Positions 1 through 7,707 of a DNA stretch of 29,659 bases are shown here, piece by piece. The DNA comes from Pontiella desulfatans (GTDB taxonomy: Bacteria; Verrucomicrobiota; Kiritimatiellia; Kiritimatiellales; Pontiellaceae): the NCBI GenBank assembly GCA_029287275.1, contig JARFRL010000108.1, forward strand, positions 1 to 29,659, given 5' to 3'. The position numbers and the translations under genes are program-made. The first letter of the stretch is position 1. Each line of letters begins with the position of its first letter. Under the pieces are notes generated by a model. It did not search any database, was not told the DNA's origin, and saw only the letters and a list, made by a program, of their open reading frames with translations.

Positions 1-432
1 ACCTCCACGATTATCTTCCTCACGATTTGCGCCAAAGATCGAAGACCTATTTTCGACAACGCGCGGATGCGGGATCGTCTCATCGCTGCGTGGGAAAAAG
101 CGGATGGGTGGCGCGTTGGGAGATACATGATCATGCCCGACCACATCCATCTATTCTGCTCTCCCGCGGATCCGAATGTTTCTCTTCAGACATGGGTGCG
201 CTATTGGAAGTCCATGGTTTCGCGATCCCGACCAAGCTCGGGTGGAACCGAGCCCTCCACCCCAAAGCTGTTTCAACGCGATTTCTGGGACACGCAGTTG
301 CGACGAGGAGAGCATTATTCTGAAAAATGGGCCTATGTCCGCGAGAACCCCGTTCGCGCGGAACTGGTGAAGAATAACGACGACTGGCCATATCAAGGGG
401 AAATTCACGTTCTGAACTGGCTCGCCCAATAA
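1..432 (+). CDS. REP-associated tyrosine transposase (RAYT, Y1/HUH family), 5' end outside window
   Basis: The reading frame is open from base 1 to the TAA at 430-432. The 22 codons before the first ATG (base 67) read like the N-terminus of this family (an ICAKDRRPIF stretch), so the real start lies upstream of the window and the ATG at 67 is internal. Visible family marks, counted from the first codon, are the HUH-type HIH motif at residues 48-50 (in MPDHIHLF) and a YVRENPVRAELV block whose Tyr112 is the likely nucleophile. Such proteins are single-domain DNA-cleaving enzymes that recognise REP hairpins as single strands. They are usually solitary chromosomal genes rather than parts of an insertion sequence. 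A REP-like hairpin with a GTAG tetranucleotide lies directly downstream, which fits. Family assignment is secure; whether the missing 5' end is intact cannot be seen. Confidence 0.9.
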   Translation, partial: TSTIIFLTICAKDRRPIFDNARMRDRLIAAWEKADGWRVGRYMIMPDHIHLFCSPADPNVSLQTWVRYWKSMVSRSRPSSGGTEPSTPKLFQRDFWDTQLRRGEHYSEKWAYVRENPVRAELVKNNDDWPYQGEIHVLNWLAQ

Positions 433-438
433 TGGAGG

Positions 439-459
439 GTCCGGTTCCACCCGGACTAC
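439..459 (-). repeat. REP-like palindrome with GTAG tetranucleotide
   Basis: Seven bases after the RAYT stop, GTCCGG (439-444) and CCGGAC (451-456) form a 6-bp stem with a 6-base loop. Read on the minus strand the hairpin is preceded by GTAG (complement of 456-459, sharing one base with the stem). That is the arrangement of classical REP elements recognised by RAYT proteins. Only one copy was noticed here, so membership of a family is inferred from position and form. Confidence 0.6.
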
Positions 460-490
460 CGAACGAGCGGATTCAGGAAAAATGTCGCCA

Positions 491-528
491 AGTGAGTTGA
501 AATCCCAACTCGCTCCTCCCGCTTTTTT
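491..528 (+). terminator. Possible weak terminator after the transposase gene
   Basis: Bases 491-499 pair with 506-514 around a 6-base loop (core GAGTTG/CAACTC, one T-G wobble). A run of six T follows at 523-528. The 8-base gap between stem and T run is longer than in a typical intrinsic terminator, so this could also be a leader hairpin for larE, which starts at 544. Confidence 0.4.
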
Positions 529-543
529 CAGTAATATGCGCGC

Positions 544-1335
544 ATGAATTCGATCGAAGAAAAAGAGCGCATGCTGCTCGACGAACTAAAATCCTACGGC
601 TCCATCGCGGTCGCGTATTCCGGCGGCGTCGACTCCACGTATCTCGCGGACCGCGCCCACGAGGTGCTCGGCCACAACGCCATGATGGTGATCGCCGACT
701 CCCCCTCGATTCCTCGCGACGAACTGAACCAGGCCATCGAGATGGCGACGGAACGCGGCTGGAACCTTCGCGTCATCCAAACCGAGGAACACCTTAAGGC
801 CGATTACCTCGAGAACAAGGGCGACCGTTGCTTTCACTGCAAGAACGAACTTTTCACGAAGATGGAAACCATCCTGTCGGAATTCGGCGACGTCGTGCTG
901 GCGCACGGCGCGATCGAGGACGACAAAGGCGACGTCCGCCCCGGCACCCAAGCCGCGGCCAACCATTGCGTGGTCGCCCCGCTGCAGAACGCCGGGCTGT
1001 ACAAAAAAGAGATCCGGATTCTCAGCGAGCGCCTCGGACTTCCGACCGCGGAGAAGGCCTCGTTCGCCTGTCTGGGTTCGCGCTTTCCCACGGGCACGCG
1101 CATCGAGCTCGAGGCGATGACGCAGGTGGAAAAAGCCGAGGCGATTCTACGCGCCCGCGGCTTCGCGCAATATCGCATCCGGCATCACGATGATTTATGC
1201 CGAATCGAGATCGACCCGATTGATTTCGACAAGATGATGAACGAGCGATCCGACATCGTCGCCGCGATCAAAAAGACGGGTTATAAATTCGTGGCGCTCG
1301 ATTTGACGGGCTACACGATGGGCTCGAGCGCTTAG
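544..1335 (+). CDS. larE: ATP-dependent sacrificial sulfur transferase LarE
   Basis: This 263-residue protein is a PP-loop ATP pyrophosphatase of the LarE family. LarE adenylates the carboxylates of a nicotinic-acid-derived dinucleotide and donates sulfur from its own cysteine during synthesis of the nickel-pincer cofactor used by lactate racemase and related epimerases. The ATP motif SGGVDS is at residues 26-31, a CxxC pair at Cys96/Cys99 (RCFHCK), and the conserved ACLGSR segment carries Cys176, the same number as the sacrificial cysteine of the Lactobacillus enzyme. Length is normal for the family. The ATG at 544 is the first in frame and has no clear Shine-Dalgarno sequence. No larB, larC or larA is nearby, so partners must be elsewhere or the enzyme serves another pathway. 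The gene converges on the next one, their stop codons overlapping. Confidence 0.9.
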   Translation: MNSIEEKERMLLDELKSYGSIAVAYSGGVDSTYLADRAHEVLGHNAMMVIADSPSIPRDELNQAIEMATERGWNLRVIQTEEHLKADYLENKGDRCFHCKNELFTKMETILSEFGDVVLAHGAIEDDKGDVRPGTQAAANHCVVAPLQNAGLYKKEIRILSERLGLPTAEKASFACLGSRFPTGTRIELEAMTQVEKAEAILRARGFAQYRIRHHDDLCRIEIDPIDFDKMMNERSDIVAAIKKTGYKFVALDLTGYTMGSSA

Positions 1336-1940
1336 TAGCACCAGCGCGCGCCGTAGCGGTAGCGCTTCCACAGCTTGGGGCGGCGAACCGCGGGCCGGCT
1401 TCGGTTCGCGAGCGGAGGTTCGGCCGCGCTCGTTGGCGCCGGTTGGCCGCTTAGCAACGCGACGACCCGCTCCTGCACGGAGGCGAGCTCGTCGAGCTTC
1501 AGTTGCGGATCGATCACCATGAAACTCTCGTTGGTTTTCTTGTGCTCGTAAACGCGCGCTTTGAGCCCGTTCTCCAGCGTTTTCACGTCTCTCTCGACCA
1601 GAATCTTCTTCCGCTCGAGCATGACGGTCAGGATGAAGATCGCGTCGCGATCCTCCTCGTTGTCCTTCGCGAGCAGGCGCCGCAGCAGGGATTCCACGTT
1701 TTCCTTTTTGACGGCCTCTTCCTGAGGAGGCGGCGGCACGATGAAGGTGCTGGACCAGGAGCTGATGCCCGGCTCGTCCTTGTCCCAGCATTTCGCGCAG
1801 ATGTCCTGACGAACATATTCCCCCTCGGCGAAGATCAGCTTGGAGAACAGCTTTTGCTTGTCGGCGAATTCCGTGTGGCACTCGGAGCATTCCTTCGCGC
1901 ATTTGCGCACGCTCCAGTTTTCAATATTTTCGCGGCCCAT
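1332..1940 (-). CDS. Conserved zinc-knuckle protein of unknown function
   Basis: The 202-residue product has two CxxC pairs near the N-terminus, Cys18/Cys21 (CSEC) and Cys48/Cys51 (CAKC), as expected for a zinc ribbon holding one metal ion. A Pro-rich linker (PPPP near residue 70) follows, then a mostly helical, charged region to about residue 165 and a basic Pro/Arg-rich tail. There is no signal peptide or membrane segment. The layout resembles short conserved proteins I associate with planctomycetes and verrucomicrobia, but I cannot name a function. It starts 6 bases after the pgsA stop, so it is probably the last gene of the ftsK-rodZ-like-pgsA run. Its stop overlaps the larE stop by 3 bases on the opposite strand, leaving no room for a terminator outside the coding regions. 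Confidence 0.75.
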   Translation of the reverse strand: MGRENIENWSVRKCAKECSECHTEFADKQKLFSKLIFAEGEYVRQDICAKCWDKDEPGISSWSSTFIVPPPPQEEAVKKENVESLLRRLLAKDNEEDRDAIFILTVMLERKKILVERDVKTLENGLKARVYEHKKTNESFMVIDPQLKLDELASVQERVVALLSGQPAPTSAAEPPLANRSRPAVRRPKLWKRYRYGARWCY

Positions 1941-1946
1941 TGAACG

Positions 1947-2525
1947 TCAGCCTTCCTTTTCCCAAATCACGTGGCGCTGCTGCCAGAAGTAGACCACGCC
2001 CGACCAGGCCGTGAGCAGCGCCGCGCCCAAGCCGAGCCACCAGGCGTAGGAATACACGACGCATTTCTCCGCGCCGGGCGCAGGCAGATACGGCGATTCC
2101 CAGATGAGGCCGAAGAAGTAGAGACAGATGGCGAGCATTTGAATGGTGGTCTTGATTTTTCCCCACGGCCCCGCGGGCATCACGATCCCTTTTTCGATCA
2201 TCAGCAGCCGCATGCCGGTCACCATGAACTCGCGGGCGATGATCAGCACGACCATCCACGCGGCGATGCTGTTGAGCTCCACGAATCCAATGAACGCCGC
2301 GCAAACCAAGACCTTGTCGGCCAACGGATCCATCAGTTTCCCGAACGAGGTGACGCCGAAAAAGTTGCGGGCCAGATAGCCGTCCAACGCGTCGGTGATG
2401 CTGGCGATGACGAAGATGACGAGCGCCGCGATTCGGGCGTACGGAAAGTCGAGCGTCATGCAGACCATCATGACGGCGGTCATCCAGAATCGGCTTACGG
2501 TGAGGTGGTTCGGAAGGTCTTTCAT
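1947..2525 (-). CDS. pgsA: CDP-diacylglycerol-glycerol-3-phosphate 3-phosphatidyltransferase
   Basis: A 192-residue membrane enzyme of the CDP-alcohol phosphatidyltransferase family. It transfers the phosphatidyl group from CDP-diacylglycerol to glycerol-3-phosphate, the committed step to phosphatidylglycerol and cardiolipin. The complete signature D-x2-DG-x2-AR-x8-G-x3-D-x3-D runs from Asp45 to Asp70, and the later REFMVTGMR segment is typical of PgsA rather than of phosphatidylserine or choline enzymes. Several hydrophobic helices span the rest, and length is normal. It lies 24 bases after the RodZ-like gene and 6 bases before the zinc-knuckle gene, suggesting co-transcription with ftsK. 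Confidence 0.9.
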   Translation of the reverse strand: MKDLPNHLTVSRFWMTAVMMVCMTLDFPYARIAALVIFVIASITDALDGYLARNFFGVTSFGKLMDPLADKVLVCAAFIGFVELNSIAAWMVVLIIAREFMVTGMRLLMIEKGIVMPAGPWGKIKTTIQMLAICLYFFGLIWESPYLPAPGAEKCVVYSYAWWLGLGAALLTAWSGVVYFWQQRHVIWEKEG

Positions 2526-2549
2526 GGTGTCTTTCGTTGAACTTCGGTC

Positions 2550-3179
2550 TTAGTTTTTGTCGGTTTCAACCACGCCGGGCTTGACCAGATACGCGTTCGG
2601 CACGCCGTCTTCGATCACCGCTCGCTCCTCGACCAACGCGGCGCCGCTCGCGGCGGGGGCTTCCTCGCCATCCTCCGCGCACTGCGTGACGCTCAGCACG
2701 ATGATGGCGAGCAGAAGAACGCCGCCGACGGCGGGCAGAATAATCTTGAGCGGCACACCGGATTTCGAGACGCCCGCGAGCGCTTCGTTCACCCCGCCGA
2801 AAATATTTTTCCCGGCGGTCTTCGGCGCGGCGGACGGCGGCGGCGCGCCGCCAACATCCGCCACCGCGAGATCGGATTTGGCCAGGTTTTGCCGCACCTC
2901 GTCGGTTAGCTGCGCTTTCGATTTGGGCGCGTGTTGCGCGATGTATTCCTCCACCAGCGGTCGAGCGTCCAAGCCGAGGTACTGGGCGTACATGCGAATG
3001 AAACTCTTGGCGTACACCGGAGCGGAAAGCGCGCCGAAGTCGTCGGATTCCATGGCTTCGATGAACTTCGACAGGATCTTGGTCGAGCGGCCCGCCTCGG
3101 ACACGCTGACGCCCTTGGCTTGCCGCGCCGCCTCGAGCCGTTGCCCGATGGTTCCAATATTCAAACTAGCCTGTTCCAT
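2550..3179 (-). CDS. RodZ-like helix-turn-helix membrane protein, short form
   Basis: A 209-residue protein with an N-terminal HTH_25-type domain (about residues 10-72) matching RodZ: a GQRLEAARQAKGVS start and the SAPVYAKSFIRMYAQYLGLD end that mark this family. A Pro/Ala-rich linker follows, then one transmembrane helix at about 144-165 and only about 44 residues outside the membrane. RodZ of rod-shaped bacteria links MreB to the cell-wall elongation machinery through this cytoplasmic HTH. The usual larger periplasmic domain (DUF4115-like) is absent, so the protein is shorter than typical RodZ. The location between ftsK and pgsA agrees with an envelope or shape role. Start ATG at 3179 has an AAGGAG-type ribosome site upstream. 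Confidence 0.8.
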   Translation of the reverse strand: MEQASLNIGTIGQRLEAARQAKGVSVSEAGRSTKILSKFIEAMESDDFGALSAPVYAKSFIRMYAQYLGLDARPLVEEYIAQHAPKSKAQLTDEVRQNLAKSDLAVADVGGAPPPSAAPKTAGKNIFGGVNEALAGVSKSGVPLKIILPAVGGVLLLAIIVLSVTQCAEDGEEAPAASGAALVEERAVIEDGVPNAYLVKPGVVETDKN

Positions 3180-3214
3180 GTTGACACTCCTTAACCCTGG
3201 TTGCTTTCACGGGT

Positions 3215-5599
3215 TCAAGCCTCTTTCTCTTCGCTCGAGTCCACCGCGCCCGTGTTCTGGGGAATCTCCCCATCCAAATCAATTAGAATCTCCCGCGGCC
3301 CGGCTCCGTCGGGCGGGCCGATCACGCCGCGTTCCTCCAGTAGATCCATCACGCGGGCGGCGCGGGTGTAGCCGATGCGCAAGCGGCGTTGCAGCGAGGA
3401 AGTCGAGGCGCGCTTCGTCTGGCGAATCACCTCCATGGCCTGCTCCACGATTTCGTCGTCGCCGCCATTGTCCACTTCCGGAAGGTCGGTGGAAGGCTTC
3501 TCGATCTTTTCGTGAATCTCCTTGATGAATTCCGGCTGGCTCTGCTCCTTCCAAAAATTGGTGACGTTGTCGATTTCGCCATCGCTGGTGAACGCGCCTT
3601 GCGAACGGATCAGCTTGTCGGAGCCCGGCGGAAGCACGAGCATGTCGCCCTTTCCGAGCAGCGCGTCGGCGCCCATGCGGTCGAGAATCGTGCGGCTGTC
3701 CACCTTCTGCGAGACTTTGAACGCGATACGAACCGGAAAGTTCGCCTTGATCGTGCCGGTGATGACCTTCACGTCCGGACGTTGCGTGGCGAGAATCATA
3801 TGAATGCCCGCGGCGCGCGACTTGGCGGCGAGCCGGGCGATGCCCGCTTCGATCTCGGCCTGCGCGACGGCCATCAGGTCCGCGAGCTCGTCGATGACGA
3901 TCACGATGTAGGGCAGCTTGTCGGGGACCGAATCTTTTTTCTTTTCCGGGGCGTCCACGACGGCCTCTTCGCCGAACAACTCTTCCTGTTTGACGACGGC
4001 GCGCGCGTTGAACCCGGTTAGATCGCGGACGCCGGCCTGACGGAACCATTTGAAGCGGCGTTCCATCTCGTCGATCGCCCATTTGAGGCCCAGCGCGACT
4101 TTCTTGGCGTTGGTGATGACCGGCACCACCAGATGCGGCAGATTGTTGTACTGGTGGAATTCGACGGTTTTCGGATCCACTAGAATCAATCGCATGTCGT
4201 CGGGCGAATGCTTCATGAGCAACCCGGTCAGAATCGAGTTCATGCAGACCGATTTCCCGGCGCCGGTCGCGCCGGCGATCAGCAGATGCGGCATTTTCGC
4301 GAGGTCGTACACCATCGTGTCGCCGCTAACGTCTTTGCCCAGCACGAGCGGCAACCCGCTCTTGCCGGTCTGGAACTCGCGGCTTTCGATCATGTCGCGG
4401 AAGAAAACGGCGGCGCGCGCGGTGTTCGGCACCTCGACGCCGCAGACCCCCTTGCCGGGAATCGGCGCCTGGATGCGAATGCTCTCCGCGTGCATCTTCA
4501 GCGCGATGTTGTCGGAGAGCGCCTTGATTCGCTCGACGCGGACGCCGGCCGCGGGGAGAATTTCATAGCAGGTGACGACCGGGCCCTGCTGCACGCCGGT
4601 CACCTTCGCCTCGACGCCGAACTCCTCGAGCGTGCTCTGCAGCACCTCGGCGGTCGCCGCGACCTCGTCGGCCGACATGCCTTTGGCTTGCGGAACGGGA
4701 GGATCGAGCAGATCGAGCGGAGGCAGCTTGTAGTCGGCGTGGGGCGCGGGCTCGACGGGCGCGATGAAGGCGTTCTCTTCTGGTTTGGACTCTTCTTTTT
4801 TTGGCTTCGGTTTCGGGACGGCGACCGGCTTCGTGTTTTTCTTCTCGTCGGCCTTCTGCCGCTCCTCGACCATGGCGCGGATATCCACCGCGGGCGCCGC
4901 TTCCGCGCCGACCGGCTCCGGCGTGGGCTCGGGCTTCGGCTTGGCCTTGCGCGGCGCGCGCTTGCGTTTCGGCGCGGGCGCTTTCGCGGCTTGTTTCTCT
5001 TCGAAGACCTCCTCGACCGAAGGTTTCTCGAGCTTGAAGGCTTTGGCTTTCTCCCAGGCCAGCTTGCATAGATCGACGATGCGCAGATCCAGCATGCGGA
5101 CGACCGAGATGATCAGCAGCACGAAAAAGACGATGCCCGCCCCCGCGTGCCCGATCCAGAAGCCGAGCGAGCGTTGCGCCAGCACCTCGCCCATCAGGCC
5201 GCCCGGCGTTCCGATGTTGAGGCGTTCGACGGCGCCGTGCCAGACCTGCTCGTTCATATCCAGTAGTCCCGCGAGGCAGAACAGGCCCAACACGAACCAC
5301 AACAGGCGGGGATAAATCTTGCGGGCGGACCAAAAAACGGAGGAGACGCCGATCCAGAGCACGCAGAAGGGAATCACGTAGCCCGCGACGCCGAAGTACA
5401 TGAACGCCGCGAAGGCCGTACGCGCGCCGAAGGGGCCGATCCAGTTGTGCGATCCGGTCTCGTTGCGGAACGCGCCGATGTCGGCCGGATCGTACGACAA
5501 AACGCCCAAAAGGAGCATAAGCCCAACGGTACCAACCAAAATCCCCGCGATCTCGCGCCAACCCGACCGAACGGCCTCTTCTGTCTTTGTTTTCGCCAT
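3215..5599 (-). CDS. ftsK: DNA translocase FtsK/SpoIIIE
   Basis: A 794-residue protein with all three FtsK parts. The N-terminal membrane domain has four hydrophobic segments (to about residue 170). A Lys/Pro/Glu-rich linker follows (about 190-300). The motor domain has Walker A GATGAGKS at 443-450, Walker B VIDELADL near 568-575 and a following ATQRPDVKVITGTIK segment. The C-terminal 65 residues form a winged-helix gamma domain that reads orienting sequences on DNA. FtsK pumps DNA at the division septum and helps resolve chromosome dimers with XerCD. I chose the ATG at 5599; an in-frame TTG at 5635 would add 12 residues with no family resemblance. Neither start has a strong ribosome site. 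It is followed 35 bases later by the RodZ-like gene. Confidence 0.96.
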   Translation of the reverse strand: MAKTKTEEAVRSGWREIAGILVGTVGLMLLLGVLSYDPADIGAFRNETGSHNWIGPFGARTAFAAFMYFGVAGYVIPFCVLWIGVSSVFWSARKIYPRLLWFVLGLFCLAGLLDMNEQVWHGAVERLNIGTPGGLMGEVLAQRSLGFWIGHAGAGIVFFVLLIISVVRMLDLRIVDLCKLAWEKAKAFKLEKPSVEEVFEEKQAAKAPAPKRKRAPRKAKPKPEPTPEPVGAEAAPAVDIRAMVEERQKADEKKNTKPVAVPKPKPKKEESKPEENAFIAPVEPAPHADYKLPPLDLLDPPVPQAKGMSADEVAATAEVLQSTLEEFGVEAKVTGVQQGPVVTCYEILPAAGVRVERIKALSDNIALKMHAESIRIQAPIPGKGVCGVEVPNTARAAVFFRDMIESREFQTGKSGLPLVLGKDVSGDTMVYDLAKMPHLLIAGATGAGKSVCMNSILTGLLMKHSPDDMRLILVDPKTVEFHQYNNLPHLVVPVITNAKKVALGLKWAIDEMERRFKWFRQAGVRDLTGFNARAVVKQEELFGEEAVVDAPEKKKDSVPDKLPYIVIVIDELADLMAVAQAEIEAGIARLAAKSRAAGIHMILATQRPDVKVITGTIKANFPVRIAFKVSQKVDSRTILDRMGADALLGKGDMLVLPPGSDKLIRSQGAFTSDGEIDNVTNFWKEQSQPEFIKEIHEKIEKPSTDLPEVDNGGDDEIVEQAMEVIRQTKRASTSSLQRRLRIGYTRAARVMDLLEERGVIGPPDGAGPREILIDLDGEIPQNTGAVDSSEEKEA

Positions 5600-5677
5600 T
5601 GCGGGAATATAGAGCAACCACCCCCGCCAAATCAAAACCTATTGAAACCTCTTAACGACAAAAAAGCGCGCGGGCCG

Positions 5678-6310
5678 TCAAATGGCGGGTGTTGATCCGC
5701 TCAGCCCGGATCGGTAGAAGGCCAACTCCGCGATGGAGGCCTTGATGTCGAAGAGGGCGTCGTGGGCGTTGGCCGCGTCGATACCGCCACCGGGGAAATA
5801 TTGATTCAGCTGATTTACGTCTTCCTTATCGAAGGGCTCGCGGCCGACCCAATCCATCCACTGAATCTTAAACGTCGAAACGTCGAGCAAACGGTAGTGC
5901 AGGCGCGCGTGAAACTCGGGGAGAAAACGGCGCATCAGATACCAGTCGTTATGCACGCTGTTGCCCGCGAGCACGGGACGTTCGGCCATCTCGGCGCGCG
6001 GCGTTTTCACGTATTGATCCAGCATCGCCGCGATTTGGCGGTCGGCCTCCGCGAGCGACACCGCGTCCGCGCCGCGGCACTGGGCGACGAGGCCCGCGAG
6101 GTTTTCCTCGACCCAGGGACTGACGGCCTCGCCCTCCTCCAGCTTGACGCGTAGATTCAGGTCGGCGGATTCGGGATGCAAGCGGTTCAGCTCGTGATCG
6201 GTGATGATGACCGCGACCTGCAGAAGGCGCGCGCTTTCGAGTTCCAACGAGGTGAACTCGGCGTCGAACCAGACGTAGGCGGATGTTTTTTTCAGTTCCT
6301 TTTCACTCAT
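5678..6310 (-). CDS. orn: Oligoribonuclease (DEDDh 3'-5' exoribonuclease)
   Basis: A 210-residue protein similar along its length to Orn, which degrades RNA oligonucleotides of two to a few residues, including pGpG from cyclic di-GMP turnover, to mononucleotides. The DEDDh catalytic set is present: Asp16 and Glu18 (FDAEFTSLE), Asp122 (GNSVHND), His183 and Asp188 (NAHDALFDI). The Orn-typical HYRLLDVSTFK and AELAFYR segments separate it from general DnaQ-type nucleases. It carries a roughly 20-residue insertion between the DVST motif and the final His block compared with the E. coli protein. It stands just downstream of the ackA terminator and 78 bases upstream of ftsK, so it may have its own promoter. 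Confidence 0.82.
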   Translation of the reverse strand: MSEKELKKTSAYVWFDAEFTSLELESARLLQVAVIITDHELNRLHPESADLNLRVKLEEGEAVSPWVEENLAGLVAQCRGADAVSLAEADRQIAAMLDQYVKTPRAEMAERPVLAGNSVHNDWYLMRRFLPEFHARLHYRLLDVSTFKIQWMDWVGREPFDKEDVNQLNQYFPGGGIDAANAHDALFDIKASIAELAFYRSGLSGSTPAI

Positions 6311-6341
6311 GCCGAGGAGTGAAGCATAGACGCGCCCGGAT

Positions 6342-6370
6342 AAAAAGAAAGGACGGGCCGAAACCCGTCC
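6342..6370 (-). terminator. Intrinsic terminator after ackA
   Basis: GGACGGG (6351-6357) and CCCGTCC (6364-6370) form a perfect 7-bp stem with a 6-base loop. On the minus strand it is followed by TTTCTTTTT (complement of 6342-6350). It lies 28 bases beyond the ackA stop. Confidence 0.9.
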
Positions 6371-6398
6371 TCACGACTCAATCGTTATTCGTCACTGG

Positions 6399-7598
6399 TT
6401 ACTTGATCAAAGTGTAGGTGTCGAGCGCGATGACCAACTCCTCGTTGGTGTGAATCTTGAGCGCGGTCACTTTGGAGTCCGGGGTGGTAATCAGGGTTTC
6501 GTTCGCGCTGTTCTTTTCCGCGTCGAGCTCGAGCCCCAGGAAGGTGAAGTTTTCCAGAATCTTGGCGCGCAGCATCGGGTTGTTCTCGCCAACGCCCGCG
6601 GTGAAGACCACGCAGTCGACGCCGTTCATCGCGGCGGCGTAGGAACCGATGTACTTTTGGATGCTGTAGCAGAACATCTCGATGGCCATCTGGCAGTCGG
6701 CGTCGCCCGCGGCGGCGCTTTCGACGTTGTCGCGCATGTCGCTCTTGCCGGAGATCGCGAGCAGTCCGCCCTGCTTGTTCAGCATGGTGCTGACCTGCGC
6801 GGGCGTGAGCTCCTGCGATTCCATGATGTGCAGCGGAACATACGGATCCAACGTGCCGGAGCGCGTGCCCATGATGATGCCGTCGAGCGGCGTGAAGCCC
6901 ATCGACGTGTCGACCGAGACGCCGCCCATGAAGGCCGCGAGCGATCCACCGTTGCCGAGGTGGCAGGTGATGAGCTTGAGATCCTTCAAATCCTTGCCAA
7001 GCTCTTTCGCGGCTTTGTTGGCCACGTAGCCGTGCGACGTTCCATGGAAACCGTACTTGCGGATTTTGTATTCCTTGTACTGCGCGCGGGGCAACGCGTA
7101 CATATAGGCCTTTTTCGGCATGCTCTGATGAACCGCGGTGTCGAACACGGCGACCTGCGGCATGTCGGGCAACAACGAGGACATCGCTTTGATGCCCATC
7201 AGATTGGGCGGGTTGTGAAGCGGCGCGAGCATCGAGTTGCGCTCGATCGCCTTGATCACTTCGCGGTCGATGACCACGGAGCCGGTGAAGTCTTCTCCGC
7301 CATGCACGACGCGGTGGCCAACCCCACCGAGCTCCTCGAGGCTTTTGAGAACGCCGCGGTCGCTTTCGGTGAGCAGTTTGAGAATTTCGTCGATCGCGTG
7401 CTTGTGGGTCGGCAGGTCGATGAACTGCTTCTCCTTGTCGCAGCACCCCGTGCACTGACGGGTGATGGTGGCGCCCGCGATGCCGATGCGATCGGCCTGC
7501 CCCTCGCACAACGCGTGGAACTGGTCGTCCGCCTGATCAACGTCGTACAGCTTGAATTTAATGGAGGATGAGCCGGAGTTGAGTACTAGAATCTTCAT
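6399..7598 (-). CDS. ackA: Acetate kinase
   Basis: A 399-residue acetate kinase of the ASKHA fold, the usual family length. It converts acetyl phosphate and ADP to acetate and ATP (reversible). The N-terminal VLNSGSSSIKFKL motif (from residue 5), HRVVHGGEDF, the FHGTSHGYVA catalytic block, CHLGNGGS and TSMGFTPLDGIIMGTRSG are all present. A local CTGCCDKEK stretch near residue 53 is less usual, having three Cys close together. The ATG at 7598 follows an AGGAAAA ribosome site. The gene lies downstream of pta on the same strand and ends before a strong terminator, so the two probably form one unit for fermentative or overflow acetate production. Confidence 0.97.
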   Translation of the reverse strand: MKILVLNSGSSSIKFKLYDVDQADDQFHALCEGQADRIGIAGATITRQCTGCCDKEKQFIDLPTHKHAIDEILKLLTESDRGVLKSLEELGGVGHRVVHGGEDFTGSVVIDREVIKAIERNSMLAPLHNPPNLMGIKAMSSLLPDMPQVAVFDTAVHQSMPKKAYMYALPRAQYKEYKIRKYGFHGTSHGYVANKAAKELGKDLKDLKLITCHLGNGGSLAAFMGGVSVDTSMGFTPLDGIIMGTRSGTLDPYVPLHIMESQELTPAQVSTMLNKQGGLLAISGKSDMRDNVESAAAGDADCQMAIEMFCYSIQKYIGSYAAAMNGVDCVVFTAGVGENNPMLRAKILENFTFLGLELDAEKNSANETLITTPDSKVTALKIHTNEELVIALDTYTLIK

Positions 7599-7627
7599 GG
7601 TGTTTTCCTAATTGGGTCTAAGGTCTT

Positions 7628-7697
7628 AATGTCAAAAGTCGAATGTCAAAAGCCGGTCGCCGAAATGTCGGAAGTCTCGACCGAGGGACCTTCCGAC
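7628..7697. repeat. Short imperfect repeats plus hairpin between pta and ackA
   Basis: Three copies of AATGTCRRAAGYC occur at 7628-7640, 7642-7654 and 7664-7676. The third overlaps a hairpin whose arms GTCGGAAG (7667-7674) and CTTCCGAC (7690-7697) pair perfectly over 8 bp. The block fills most of the 109-base gap. It may be a small intergenic repeat element or a processing or partial-termination site setting the pta to ackA ratio; neither role is proved. Confidence 0.7.
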
Positions 7698-7707
7698 CTT
7701 CGGCCCG

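Noticed and set aside
67..432. Transposase gene starting at the ATG at base 67
   Set aside because: The in-frame sequence upstream to base 1 continues the family N-terminus, so this ATG is internal and the gene is cut by the window edge.
532..537. TAATAT as a -10 box giving a leaderless larE transcript
   Set aside because: No acceptable -35 hexamer at the right distance; the match alone is too weak.
2557..3525. Open frame of 322 codons opposite the RodZ-like gene and the ftsK end
   Set aside because: Shadow frame; Ser/Ala/Pro/Arg-rich with no recognisable motif.
6450..7571. Open frame of 373 codons opposite ackA
   Set aside because: Antisense shadow of a strongly conserved gene; no domain seen.
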